From: Actinomadura xylanilytica | GTDB taxonomy: Bacteria; Actinomycetota; Actinomycetes; Streptosporangiales; Streptosporangiaceae | NCBI RefSeq assembly: GCF_030283145.1 | Contig: NZ_JASNWE010000004.1 | Coordinates: 310,001 to 374,000 of the forward strand | Direction of reading: 5' to 3' | DNA length: 64,000 nucleotides | Shown: positions 49,609 to 58,120 of the stretch, piece after piece | How the letters are laid out: every line of letters starts with the position of its first letter | How positions within the stretch are numbered: the stretch's first letter is position 1 | Program-made: the position numbers and the translations under genes | The notes under the pieces: generated by a model | Told to the model about the DNA's origin: nothing | Database searches by the model: none | What the model saw: the letters and a program-made list of their open reading frames with translations, nothing else

Positions 49609-50688
49609 TCAGGCGTCGCGGAGGCGGGCGGCCACCCGCTCGGGCGGGACGTCGTTGATCCAGGCGGCCATGCCCGACTCCGACCCGGCCAGATACTTGA
49701 TCTTGTCGGCGGCGCGGCGGACCGAGAACAGCTCCAGGTGCAGCCGGAGCAGGTCGCGTCCCTCGGCCGCGGGCGCCTGGCGCCAACCCGCGACGTACGG
49801 GAGTGGCGTGCCGTAGAGCGCGTCGCAGCGGCGCAGCAGGTCGCGGTAGAGCACCGCGAGCTCGTCGCGTTCGGCGCCGGTGAGCGCGGCCAGGTCGGGC
49901 ACGTGCCGGTGCGGCGTCAGGTGCACCTCGACAGGCCAGCGGGCCGCCGCCGGGACGTAGGCGGTCCAGTGCTCGCCCGCCCGGACGACGCGCGGGCCCG
50001 CCCGCTCGGCCTCCAGCACGTCGGCGAACAGGTCGCGGCCGGTCCGCGCGGTGTGCGCGGCGGCCGTCGTGAGCATCCGCCGGGTGCGCGGCGTGATGAA
50101 CGGGTAGCCGTAGATCTGCCCGTGCGGATGGTGCAGGGTCACCCCGATCTCGACCCCGCGGTTCTCGAAGACGAACACCTGCGCGACGCCCGGCAGCGCC
50201 GAGAGCGCCTCGGTCCGGTCGGCCCACGCCTCGATGACGGTGCGGATCCGCGGGATCGGCAGGCTCGCCATCGCCGCCCCGTGGTCGTCGGTGAAGCAGA
50301 CCACCTCGCAGCGCCCGTCGCCCCGCCGCCGCTCGAACAGCTCGCGCCCGTCGACGCCCGGCGGGACGTCCGGGGTGCGCGCGTCGAAGGAGGGGAAGCG
50401 GTTCTCGAACGCGACGACGTCGTATCCGGCGTCCGGGACCTCCGACGCCGGGCCTCCCGGGCACAGCGGGCACTGGTCGGGAGGCGGCAGGAAGGTCCGC
50501 GCGTTGCGGTGCGCGGTCACGGTCACCCAGTCGCCGGTCAGCGGATCGCGGCGCGTCTCGCAGTGCGGCCGGACCGCCGGCAGGTCGCGCGGGTCGGGCA
50601 CCGGCACCCGCCCCGCCGCCTCGTCGAAGTAGACGATCTCGCGCCCGTCGGCGAGACGTCCCGCCGTCCGCGTCACCTGCGCTGGCAC
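49609..50688 (-). CDS. galT: Galactose-1-phosphate uridylyltransferase
   Basis: A 359-aa HIT-superfamily enzyme of the Leloir pathway, exchanging UMP between UDP-glucose and galactose-1-phosphate. The catalytic motif is HHPHGQIYGYPF. Zinc-site cysteines are in QCPLCPGG, and FENRFPSFD is the usual N-terminal motif. GTG 50688 follows GAGCGAGG; the longer open frame upstream is Arg-rich and not conserved-looking. galK and galE are not adjacent, so the pathway must be completed elsewhere. Confidence 0.92.
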   Translation of the reverse strand: MPAQVTRTAGRLADGREIVYFDEAAGRVPVPDPRDLPAVRPHCETRRDPLTGDWVTVTAHRNARTFLPPPDQCPLCPGGPASEVPDAGYDVVAFENRFPSFDARTPDVPPGVDGRELFERRRGDGRCEVVCFTDDHGAAMASLPIPRIRTVIEAWADRTEALSALPGVAQVFVFENRGVEIGVTLHHPHGQIYGYPFITPRTRRMLTTAAAHTARTGRDLFADVLEAERAGPRVVRAGEHWTAYVPAAARWPVEVHLTPHRHVPDLAALTGAERDELAVLYRDLLRRCDALYGTPLPYVAGWRQAPAAEGRDLLRLHLELFSVRRAADKIKYLAGSESGMAAWINDVPPERVAARLRDA

Positions 50689-51098
50689 GCCACCTCGCTC
50701 GGCCGAACCCTGTTCCTGACGATCGATCACGCAGGCGAACCCTACCTCCCGCCGCCGGCGCGTCGCCGTGCCGGACCGGCCGTGCCGGACCTGCCGACCC
50801 GGCGACCGAATCGCCCTCCCCACGGCCGCAATTCCGTATTCAGTTCGGCAGAGCTCGTGCGCGCGGGAGAGTGCGCCCGCCGCGCCTCCAGATCGTCCGT
50901 CCGCTCCGCGATACCGGCGGGCGGCGTTCGGGTCTCGGCGCCATAGCGCGGGCCGTCCAGATCGCGTACGGCGTCGTTCAGGACGGTCGTGGCTGCATCG
51001 GTGCGGCCGGTCACGGCCGAGCCTGGCCAGGGTCGCCCGCAGCGTGGTGGACTGGTGCACGCCTGTCTTCACGCACGTCCGGCACCGGGGAGCAACCG
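50689..51098. other. Intergenic region with one doubtful minus-strand frame
   Basis: About 410 bp. A minus-strand frame at 50742-51014 (90 aa, starting MTGRTDAATTVLNDAVRDLD) has moderate codon bias and could be a small gene, but its Arg/Gly-rich end and lack of a good ribosome site make this weak. The region should also carry the promoters of galT and the 126-aa gene. Confidence 0.3.
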
Positions 51099-51479
51099 AT
51101 GACTGATCCGATGACCATCGCCATCGCGACCGCCATGGCGGGTAAGGCCGTCGAGGTCGCGGGCGAGCCCGCCCGGGAGGCCGTCGCCGCCCTCGTCCAG
51201 AAGGTCAAGGCCCGGTTCCGCGGCCGGGTGAGCGAGGAGCGGGCGCTGGCCCGCGCCACCGAGGACCCCGAGTCGCCCGAGCGGATCGAGGAGCTCGCCG
51301 GGGTGATCCGCGGCGTGCTGGACGAGGACCCCGCGTTCGGCGACGAGGTGCGGTCCCTGTGGGGCCAGGTCCAGACCAACGCGACCGCGACCGGCGACGG
51401 GGTCAGCAACGTCTTCAACGGCCAGGCCGAGAAGGTCATTCAGCTGCGCGACGTCAACGGCGGACTGACCATCAACTGA
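51099..51479 (+). CDS. Small cytoplasmic protein with C-terminal IQLRDVNGG motif
   Basis: A 126-aa protein with GGGGAG before ATG 51099. It has a helical N-terminal half (TAMAGKAVEVAGEPAREAVA) and ends with NVFNGQAEKVIQLRDVNGGL. The closing motif resembles the short QxRDxxGG tails that occur in actinobacterial effector-associated and NACHT/NB-ARC-linked proteins. That similarity is suggestive only. No partner effector is adjacent. Function unknown. Confidence 0.7.
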   Translation: MTDPMTIAIATAMAGKAVEVAGEPAREAVAALVQKVKARFRGRVSEERALARATEDPESPERIEELAGVIRGVLDEDPAFGDEVRSLWGQVQTNATATGDGVSNVFNGQAEKVIQLRDVNGGLTIN

Positions 51480-51725
51480 GCCCGCCGCGGCCCGTCCGGT
51501 GGAGCGGCCGTCCCGCACCACACGCAGGTCGCCCGATATAGATAATTCATCCGGATTTGCCCGGCTATTGCCCGATATACCGCCCTCGGTGCCCACTGCC
51601 AAATCGGTATCGATTAACACCGTCCCGACATTGCGCAAGGCTTCAGCCCTGTGCATGCTTGGTTGCCGTTGATCACACTTCGGTAATCGACCGAAGACTC
51701 CCCGCACCGAAGAGTCAGGAGAACG

Positions 51726-52775
51726 GTGAAGTTCAGCTACGCGATGCTCCCCGACTACCCGCTGAACGAGTCCCTCGCCTCGATCAAGCTCGCCGACGAG
51801 CTCGGCTTCTATGCCGCGTACGCGGCCGACGAGCCGTGGCACAAGGACCTGTGGCTGCTGTTCGCCGCCGCCGCGGCGCAGACCTCGCAGATCCGGATGG
51901 GCCCGAGCGTCTCGGCGGTGACCCTGCGCGAACCCACCCTCATCGCCCAGGCCGCCGCCACGCTCGACGAGCTCACCGGTGGACGCGCCGAGGTCGTGCT
52001 GGGCAGCGGGAACTTCGGGGTGCTGGCCCAGTACAAGATCGACTGGACCAAGACCAAGCCGCTCACCCGGGTCAAGGAGGCCGTGGCGGTCGTCCGCACC
52101 CTGCTCGATGAGGGCACCATCACCCGCGACGGGGAGTTCTACTCCTACGACGGGCTGTTCACCTTCGCCCGGCCGGTCCAGGAGCACCTGCCGGTGAAGA
52201 TCGGCGCGATGCGCGGGCCCAAGTCGTTCGAGGCGGCCGGCGAGCTGTCCGACGGCGTGCACCACGCGCTCAGCTACACCCGCGAGGCCTACGAGTACGC
52301 GGTCAAGCACACCCGGATCGGCGCCGAGCGGGCCGGCAAGGACTGGACGACCCTGGACATCGGCGCCTGGGTCGTCTTCGCCACCGGCCCCGACTCGGCC
52401 GCCGCCAAGGAGGCCGCGCGCAGCATGGTGGGGCTGTACGCCTCCGCCATGCCCGAGGAGCAGCTCCTGCGCAACGGGGTCGACCCCAAGGAGATGGCCC
52501 CAATCATCGAGGCCGTCGGCGCCGGGGACCTGCCCAAGGCGATCGAGCTGACCACCCCGGACATCACCGAGAAGTTGTCCATCGCGGGCACCCCGGCCGA
52601 GGTCACCGCCAAGATCAAGCGGGAGATCGAGCCGACCGGGGTCAACCACCTCATCGCGGCGATCACCGACGCCACGCTGGTGAAGGGCTTCACCGGCCGC
52701 GAGATCGACGGCGTCGCCGACGTGGACACCCAGCTCCGGCTGATCCACGACGAGATCATGCCGGCGTTCGCCTGA
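51726..52775 (+). CDS. F420-dependent LLM-class oxidoreductase
   Basis: A 349-aa luciferase-like TIM barrel similar to methylenetetrahydromethanopterin reductase and F420-dependent glucose-6-phosphate dehydrogenase. Signatures are IKLADELGFYAAYAADEPWH, GPSVSAVTLREPTLIAQAAA and TLDELTGGRAEVVLGSGNFG. It uses reduced F420 or FMN; the substrate is unknown. GTG 51726 follows AGGAGA. The 250 bp upstream is unusually AT-rich for this genome and probably holds the promoter. A 25-bp hairpin follows. Confidence 0.88.
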   Translation: MKFSYAMLPDYPLNESLASIKLADELGFYAAYAADEPWHKDLWLLFAAAAAQTSQIRMGPSVSAVTLREPTLIAQAAATLDELTGGRAEVVLGSGNFGVLAQYKIDWTKTKPLTRVKEAVAVVRTLLDEGTITRDGEFYSYDGLFTFARPVQEHLPVKIGAMRGPKSFEAAGELSDGVHHALSYTREAYEYAVKHTRIGAERAGKDWTTLDIGAWVVFATGPDSAAAKEAARSMVGLYASAMPEEQLLRNGVDPKEMAPIIEAVGAGDLPKAIELTTPDITEKLSIAGTPAEVTAKIKREIEPTGVNHLIAAITDATLVKGFTGREIDGVADVDTQLRLIHDEIMPAFA

Positions 52776-52794
52776 GCGGCCGGTAGCGCGACGA

Positions 52795-52847
52795 GCCCGC
52801 CGCGGGCGGGGGACGGGAGCGGCTCCCGTCCCCCGCCTGCGGCGGGC
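52795..52847. terminator. 25-bp hairpin terminator between convergent genes
   Basis: Arms 52795-52819 and 52823-52847 pair over 25 positions (one G-U) around a 3-nt loop, between the F420-type gene and conservon 2. Confidence 0.85.
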
Positions 52848-52913
52848 CTTCGCGTTCTGCGGCCCCGGCGGACCCCGGTTCAGGGGCCCGGCTCGGGCCC
52901 CGGCCGGACGGTC

Positions 52914-53552
52914 CTACGAGACCGGCACGCCCGACTCGTACTCCCGCTGGTGGACGGTCAGGACGTGCCGGACGAGCAGCGTCAGCACATCCTTGCCCGA
53001 CTTGCGGTCGCGCACGTCGCAGAGAACCACGGGGGTGTCCTCGCTCAGGTCGAGGGCGTCGCGGATCTCGTCGGAGGTGTAGGCGTAGCCGTCGTCGAAG
53101 CAGTTCACCCCGACCACGAACGGCAGGCCGCGGCTCTCGAAGTAGTCGACGGCCGGGAAGCAGTCGGCGAGGCGCCGGGTGTCGGCGAGCACGACCGCGC
53201 CGAGCGCGCCGTAGGACAGCTCGTCCCACATGAACCAGAACCGGTTCTGGCCGGGCGTCCCGAACAGGTACAGGACCAGCCCGTCCCGGATGGTGATGCG
53301 GCCGAAGTCCATCGCGACCGTGGTCGTGGTCTTGTGCTCCACGCCCGCGGTGTCGTCGACGTCGACGCCCTTGTCGGTCAGCAGTTCCTCGGTCTGGAGC
53401 GGCGTGATCTCGCTGACCGCCGCCACCAGCGTGGTCTTGCCGACCCCGAACCCGCCCGCCACGAGGATCTTGACCGCGACGGGCACCGAGCCACCCGCGG
53501 ACGGGATCTCGCTCATTGCACCCGAATTCCCGTTAGAGCGCTTGGAGTCCAT
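52914..53552 (-). CDS. Conservon small GTPase (CvnD type), conservon 2
   Basis: A 212-aa Ras-like GTPase: P-loop GGFGVGKTT at about residues 34-42, switch I KTTTTVAMDFGRI, G3-like LFGTPGQNRFWFMW and G4-like VNCFD. ATG 53552 lies inside the DUF742 gene, giving exactly the 20-bp overlap also seen in conservon 1. It ends a three-gene unit and is followed by a long hairpin. Confidence 0.9.
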   Translation of the reverse strand: MDSKRSNGNSGAMSEIPSAGGSVPVAVKILVAGGFGVGKTTLVAAVSEITPLQTEELLTDKGVDVDDTAGVEHKTTTTVAMDFGRITIRDGLVLYLFGTPGQNRFWFMWDELSYGALGAVVLADTRRLADCFPAVDYFESRGLPFVVGVNCFDDGYAYTSDEIRDALDLSEDTPVVLCDVRDRKSGKDVLTLLVRHVLTVHQREYESGVPVS

Positions 53553-53910
53553 GGAGCACTTCCCTGAGCAGACGTTCCTTGGAGAGCGCGCTCTCCTCCT
53601 GTGGACTGGTGACGGCGATGAGCCGGTGATGCAGAAGGTCGCCGAGCAGCACCCGGACGACGACCAGCGGCAGCCTCAGCCGCGCCGCTATCTCGGCGAC
53701 GGGCTGCGGCGCCAGGCACATCTCCAGGATGGCCAGATGCTCCGGGCCGATCCCGGGAGTGCCCGACCTCGGCCGCGCCGAGGTCGAGACGATCGTGATC
53801 ATATCGAAGCTCTCGCGCGTGGCCGGCCGGGCACGGCCCCGCGTCAGCGCGTACGACCGGACCAGGGGCCCGGCCTCCTCATCGATCCACTCGTTCCCGG
53901 ATCCGGTCAT
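53533..53910 (-). CDS. DUF742 protein (CvnC type), conservon 2
   Basis: A 125-aa DUF742 protein: VRSYALTRGRARPATRESFD, LAILEMCLAPQPVAEIAARL and the end LREVLHGLQAL. It starts only 6 bp after the kinase gene, so there is no room for a Roadblock gene between them. Confidence 0.9.
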   Translation of the reverse strand: MTGSGNEWIDEEAGPLVRSYALTRGRARPATRESFDMITIVSTSARPRSGTPGIGPEHLAILEMCLAPQPVAEIAARLRLPLVVVRVLLGDLLHHRLIAVTSPQEESALSKERLLREVLHGLQAL

Positions 53911-53916
53911 CGGATG

Positions 53917-56661
53917 TCACGAACCCTCGTCGTCGTTCTCGATGGCCTCGGCGCGACCGCGCCGGGTGCCCTGTTGAATGGCCGACATCATCGTCCGCAG
54001 ATCCTCCGGGGAGCGTTCGGGGGCAGACGGGCCCGAAGCCTCGGGCGCCGACCCCGCGGCCTCGTCGCGCAGTTGCGCGGCGAGGTTCTCCTGGCGGACC
54101 CGCTTGGGAAGCGACGGCCGTCCGCCACGACCGCCCCCACCTCCCCCGCCGGTACCGCCGGACGGCCGCCGCCGGACTTCCCGCGGTGACCGCGGCAGCC
54201 GCTGCGGCCCCGTCTGGGTGCCGGAACGCCGCGAGGGCGCCGAGCCCTGGATCGGCTCCTCGAACACGGTACGCGACGCGGCGGCGACATCGCCGGGGCT
54301 TGCGTTTTCTCCTTCCGGGGGGCCGCTCGGCGCCTCGCCGAACATCCCTCCGGGAGGCGCACCGCCCTGCGGGGACGCGGCCCCGAAAGGCGTTCCCGGC
54401 CGAGATCCCGGCCCGCCGTTGGACGGCCCGGCGTTAGACGGGCCGCCATTGGACGGGCCGCCATTGGACGGGCCGCCGTTGGACGGGCCGCCGCCCTGGG
54501 CGTCGGGGACGACCTCGTACGCCCCGGAGCCCGTCGATCCGGCGGCGTGCCGTCCGGTCGGCAGTTGCAGCACCGAACCGCCGGCGCCGTTCGCGTCGTG
54601 CCCACCGGGCCCGGCCGGGCCCGAGGCCAGTTCCGCGACCGCGTGCCGCCGTCCGCCGCCCATGACCGAGCCGACCGGGACGAGGGCGTCCTCGGCACGG
54701 CGCGTCGCGACCGGAGCGCTCTCCAGCTCCGCGGCGTCCGCGCGCACCACCAGTTCCTCCGGCAGGAGCACGATCGCGGTCATCCCGCCGTACGGCGAGG
54801 TGCGCAGGGTCACCTTGATCCCGTGCCGGTGGGCCAGCCGCCCGACGACGAACAGGCCGAGCTGGGCGCTGTCGGACAGGTCGAACTCGGCGGCCGTGGC
54901 CAGCCGCTCGTTGGCCGCTCTGAGGCTCACCTCGTCCATGCTGAGGCCGCGGTCCTCGACCTCCAGCGTGAAGCCGTGCGCGACGGCCTGCCCGCTGACC
55001 TGGACGGTGGTGTGCGGCGGGGAGAACGAGGCGGCGTTCTCGATCAGCTCGGCGAGCAGGTGGATGACGTCGGCGACGGCCGGGCCGAGCACCGCCGACT
55101 GCGGCATCGGCGCCACGTTCACCCGGGTGTAGTCCTCGACCTCCGACGCGGCGGCGCGCGCCACGTCGATGATCCCGACCGGGCTGCGCCAGCCGCGTCC
55201 GGGCGCCTGCCCGGACAGGATGATCAGGCCCTCCGCGTGCCGCCGCATGCGGGTGGCCAGGTGGTCGACGCGGAACAGGTCCTCCAGCTCGTCGGGCGCC
55301 TCCATCCGGCGCTCCATCGCGTCGAGCAGGTTGAGCTGGCGGTGCAGCAGCGTCTGGCTGCGCCGGGCCAGGTTGACGAAGACGTCGCTGACGTTGCGGC
55401 GCAGCGCCGCCTCCTCGACCGCGCCCTGGATCGCGGTCCGGCGGGCGGCGTTGAACGCGTCGCCCACCTGGTCGATCTCGCGGGTCCCGAAGGACAGCGG
55501 CGGCGCCTCGGCGGCCACGTCGACCTCCTCGCCGCGGCGCAGCCGGGCGATCACGCCGGGCAGCCGGACATCGGCCAGGTCGAGTGCCTCGCGGCGCAGC
55601 CGGGCCAGCTCGCGGATGACCGAGCGGGCCACCCAGACCGCCAGGACGAGCGAGGCGATGACCGCGACCAGCCCGAGCGCGCCGGCCAGCACCACGCGCA
55701 GGATGATCGTGTCGGAGATCGGCTTGGCCCGCGCCTCGGCCGCCGCGGCGACCGACAGCTCCAGGCCGCGCAGCCGGGTGAGGTTGGAGTCGGCGGTGGT
55801 CTTCCAGGCCACGCCGGCGCTGCCGCCGGCCTTCATCCGGCGCAGGCTGATGAAGTAGTTCTCGGCCTGCCGGAGCCGTACCGCCTCCGGCATCGTGACG
55901 ACCCGCTGGTAGTAGCTCTGGTCGGCGGGCCGCAGCTCACCGGCGGTGAAGGCGTACAGCGACCGCTGCGTGCCGACGAGCTTGGTGAACTCGGCGCGCT
56001 CGCCGGCCGTCATCCGGCCCGCGGCGAGGACGCCGGCGAGCAGCGCGTCCTCCTGGGAGAGGATCTCCCGGGCCCGCGCCAGCGACGCCTGGCTGCGCGC
56101 GTCCTTGGCCACCTCGGAGTTGTCCAGGGTGGACAGCGTGCCCTGGAGGGTGCCGACGTCGGCGAGCAGGGCGGTGTAGTCGGCGTAGGCCCGGGTGCGG
56201 ACGGTCGCGCCCGAGTCGACCGAGCGCCGTCCCGCGGCGAGCGCGTCCAGCCCGGCACCGATCTTGTCGGTGAGGCGGCGTGCCTGCACGGGCGCGGAGT
56301 CCCGGGCGCCGGGGTCCTTCACCAGGCCGCGGAACAGGTCGGCCTGCCGGTCGGTGACCAGCCGCGCCGACTCCATCGACGCCTGGTCGCCGACCGCCTT
56401 GCTGCCGAGGTAGACCATCGACGCGCGGCGTTCGGCCTGGAGGGCGCTGCCGAGAGCGCCCGCCGGGTAGCCGTAATGCTCCTGGACGGTCTTCACATGG
56501 CGCAGGTTGAGTCCCTCGCCGAGCGCGATGCTCGCGGCGAAGGCCCACAGCACGGCAAGCGACACCACCGACACAAGGACCATGAGGATGACCTTGAACC
56601 GGATGGATCTGAAGCGCGCGGCCTTGGGACCGTCCCGCCTGTGGCTGACTGCTGATTCCAC
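53917..56661 (-). CDS. Conservon sensor histidine-kinase-like protein with NIT domain (CvnA type), conservon 2
   Basis: A 914-aa membrane protein. Membrane segments at about residues 23-45 and 320-345 enclose an extracellular nitrate/nitrite-sensing-type helical domain (RRASMVYLGSKAVGDQASME, ENYFISLRRMK). HAMP, coiled-coil and HATPase regions follow, with N-box AELIENAASFSPPH and G-box EDRGLSMDE. The last 250 residues are disordered, including a GPSNG repeat. GTG 56661 follows GAGG; the frame extends further upstream without a better start. The downstream genes give only DUF742 and GTPase; Roadblock is missing. Confidence 0.87.
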   Translation of the reverse strand: MESAVSHRRDGPKAARFRSIRFKVILMVLVSVVSLAVLWAFAASIALGEGLNLRHVKTVQEHYGYPAGALGSALQAERRASMVYLGSKAVGDQASMESARLVTDRQADLFRGLVKDPGARDSAPVQARRLTDKIGAGLDALAAGRRSVDSGATVRTRAYADYTALLADVGTLQGTLSTLDNSEVAKDARSQASLARAREILSQEDALLAGVLAAGRMTAGERAEFTKLVGTQRSLYAFTAGELRPADQSYYQRVVTMPEAVRLRQAENYFISLRRMKAGGSAGVAWKTTADSNLTRLRGLELSVAAAAEARAKPISDTIILRVVLAGALGLVAVIASLVLAVWVARSVIRELARLRREALDLADVRLPGVIARLRRGEEVDVAAEAPPLSFGTREIDQVGDAFNAARRTAIQGAVEEAALRRNVSDVFVNLARRSQTLLHRQLNLLDAMERRMEAPDELEDLFRVDHLATRMRRHAEGLIILSGQAPGRGWRSPVGIIDVARAAASEVEDYTRVNVAPMPQSAVLGPAVADVIHLLAELIENAASFSPPHTTVQVSGQAVAHGFTLEVEDRGLSMDEVSLRAANERLATAAEFDLSDSAQLGLFVVGRLAHRHGIKVTLRTSPYGGMTAIVLLPEELVVRADAAELESAPVATRRAEDALVPVGSVMGGGRRHAVAELASGPAGPGGHDANGAGGSVLQLPTGRHAAGSTGSGAYEVVPDAQGGGPSNGGPSNGGPSNGGPSNAGPSNGGPGSRPGTPFGAASPQGGAPPGGMFGEAPSGPPEGENASPGDVAAASRTVFEEPIQGSAPSRRSGTQTGPQRLPRSPREVRRRPSGGTGGGGGGGRGGRPSLPKRVRQENLAAQLRDEAAGSAPEASGPSAPERSPEDLRTMMSAIQQGTRRGRAEAIENDDEGS
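54413..54492 (-). repeat. 15-bp minisatellite inside the conservon 2 kinase gene
   Basis: Five copies of a 15-bp unit encode GPSNG repeats in the disordered tail. Unit length is a multiple of three, so copy number can change without frameshift. Confidence 0.75.
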
Positions 56662-56808
56662 TCGACGGCCTCGTGTTCGCACTGCGATGGATCTTTCAGG
56701 TTGGCGGGGCTTGGGGCGGAACGCAGCAGAGCCTAGAACGGAGACGGGCATGTGTCGACAGTTTCCGAATCATCACCCTTTGTGGCCACGTACCGCCGCC
56801 GGACCCCC

Positions 56809-56822
56809 TACGATCGGCTAGC
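56809..56822 (+). promoter_or_regulatory. -10 element of a probable leaderless promoter
   Basis: TACGAT at 56809-56814 is 8 bp before GTG 56823, the spacing expected when transcription starts at the start codon. No ribosome site precedes the GTG. Confidence 0.55.
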
Positions 56823-58037
56823 GTGATCTTCGGAACTCGGCACCCCCGGATGTCCTCGGCCCGCTCCCGGCTCACTCTGGCCGTCACCGCGCTGACGGCC
56901 GCCGCCGCGCTGGCCGGCGGTTGCGGCGACGGGAACTCCGGCGAGGCCGCCGCCCTGCCCAACATCCCGATGGCGCAGGACGTCGGCGCGTCGGAGGGCC
57001 GGCTCAAGCTGGTCATCTGGGCCGGGTACGCCGAGGACGGCAGCAACGACAAGAAGGTCAACTGGGTGACCCAGTTCACCAAGGCCACCGGCTGCAAGGT
57101 CGAGGCCAAGGTCGCCGACACCTCCGACTCGATGGTCGCGCTGATGAAGACCGGGCAGTACGACGGGGTGTCGGCGTCCGGCGACTCCAGCCTGCGGCTC
57201 ATCTACGGCGGGACGGTCGCGCCGGTCAACACCGGCCTGCTCAGCGGGTACGCCGACGTCGCGCCGTTCCTCAAGAACCAGCCGTACAACTCGGTCAAGG
57301 GCCAGATGTACGGGATGCCGCACGGCTACGGCGCCAACATGCTGATGTACCGCACCGACAAGTTGCCGGAGCGGCCCACCTCGTGGGACGTGGTCTGGGA
57401 CAAGGACTCCCCGGCCGCCGGGCACGTGGTCGCCTACGACTCCCCCATCTACATCGCCGACGCCGCGCTCTACCTCAAGACGCACCGTCCCGACCTGAAG
57501 ATCAAGGACGTCTACGCGCTGGACGACGAGCAGTTCGAGGCCGCGGTCGACCTGCTCAAGCAGCAGCGGCCCAACGTCAACCAGTACTGGGCGAGCTACA
57601 CCGACGAGCTCCAGTCGTTCAAGCAGGCCAACAACTACGCGGGCACGGCCTGGCAGGTGACCGCCAACCTGGCCATCGCCGACAAGAGCCCGGTCGCGAC
57701 CACGCTGCCGTCCGAGGGCGCCACCGGCTGGTCGGACACCTGGATGATCTCGTCCCGCGCGCAGCACCCGAACTGCATGTACAAGTGGATGAACTGGATC
57801 ATCACCCCGAAGGTGCAGGCGCAGGTCGGCCAGTGGTTCGGCGAGGCGCCCGCCAACCCGAAGGCGTGCCGCTACACCGCCAAGGGCTTCTGCACGACCT
57901 ACCACGTGGGCGACCCGGGGTTCTATCAGCGGCTCGCGTTCTGGCGGACCCCGACGGCCGACTGCGGCGACGGCCGCGGCTCGACCTGCGCGGACTACAA
58001 CCGCTGGGCCAAGGCCTGGACGCAGATCAAGGGCTGA
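56823..58037 (+). CDS. Orphan ABC-type substrate-binding lipoprotein (polyamine type)
   Basis: A protein of about 404 aa. Signal peptide and lipobox (AAALAGGC near residue 37) precede a PotD/spermidine-binding-like fold: LKLVIWAGYAEDGSNDKKVN, QYDGVSASGDSSLRLIYGG, YGMPHGYGANMLMYRTD and TSWDVVWD. No permease or ATPase gene is adjacent. The gene is divergent from conservon 2 and may instead supply a ligand-sensing protein. GTG 56823 fits a leaderless start; ATG 56850 is the alternative. Confidence 0.82.
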   Translation: MIFGTRHPRMSSARSRLTLAVTALTAAAALAGGCGDGNSGEAAALPNIPMAQDVGASEGRLKLVIWAGYAEDGSNDKKVNWVTQFTKATGCKVEAKVADTSDSMVALMKTGQYDGVSASGDSSLRLIYGGTVAPVNTGLLSGYADVAPFLKNQPYNSVKGQMYGMPHGYGANMLMYRTDKLPERPTSWDVVWDKDSPAAGHVVAYDSPIYIADAALYLKTHRPDLKIKDVYALDDEQFEAAVDLLKQQRPNVNQYWASYTDELQSFKQANNYAGTAWQVTANLAIADKSPVATTLPSEGATGWSDTWMISSRAQHPNCMYKWMNWIITPKVQAQVGQWFGEAPANPKACRYTAKGFCTTYHVGDPGFYQRLAFWRTPTADCGDGRGSTCADYNRWAKAWTQIKG

Positions 58038-58058
58038 CCCGGGCCGCCCCCTGGAATA

Positions 58059-58098
58059 GGAACCGAATCTCTGTATGTTGTACGGAGTAATCGGTTCC
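58059..58098. promoter_or_regulatory. Long interrupted palindrome upstream of DUF5701 gene
   Basis: GGAACCGA (58059-58066) pairs with TCGGTTCC (58091-58098). Inside it, CTCTGTA pairs with TACGGAG around a 5-nt loop. It lies 22 bp after the binding-protein gene and 22 bp before the next start, so it may be a terminator, an operator, or both. Confidence 0.55.
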
Positions 58099-58120
58099 GC
58101 CAGAGAGAGGCCCTATCCAC

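Noticed and set aside
54413..54492. Possible CRISPR-like repeat
   Set aside because: Units are 15 bp, contiguous, without spacers, and lie in frame in a coding region.
54547..56655. 702-aa plus-strand frame
   Set aside because: Antisense to the conservon 2 kinase; no recognisable domain.
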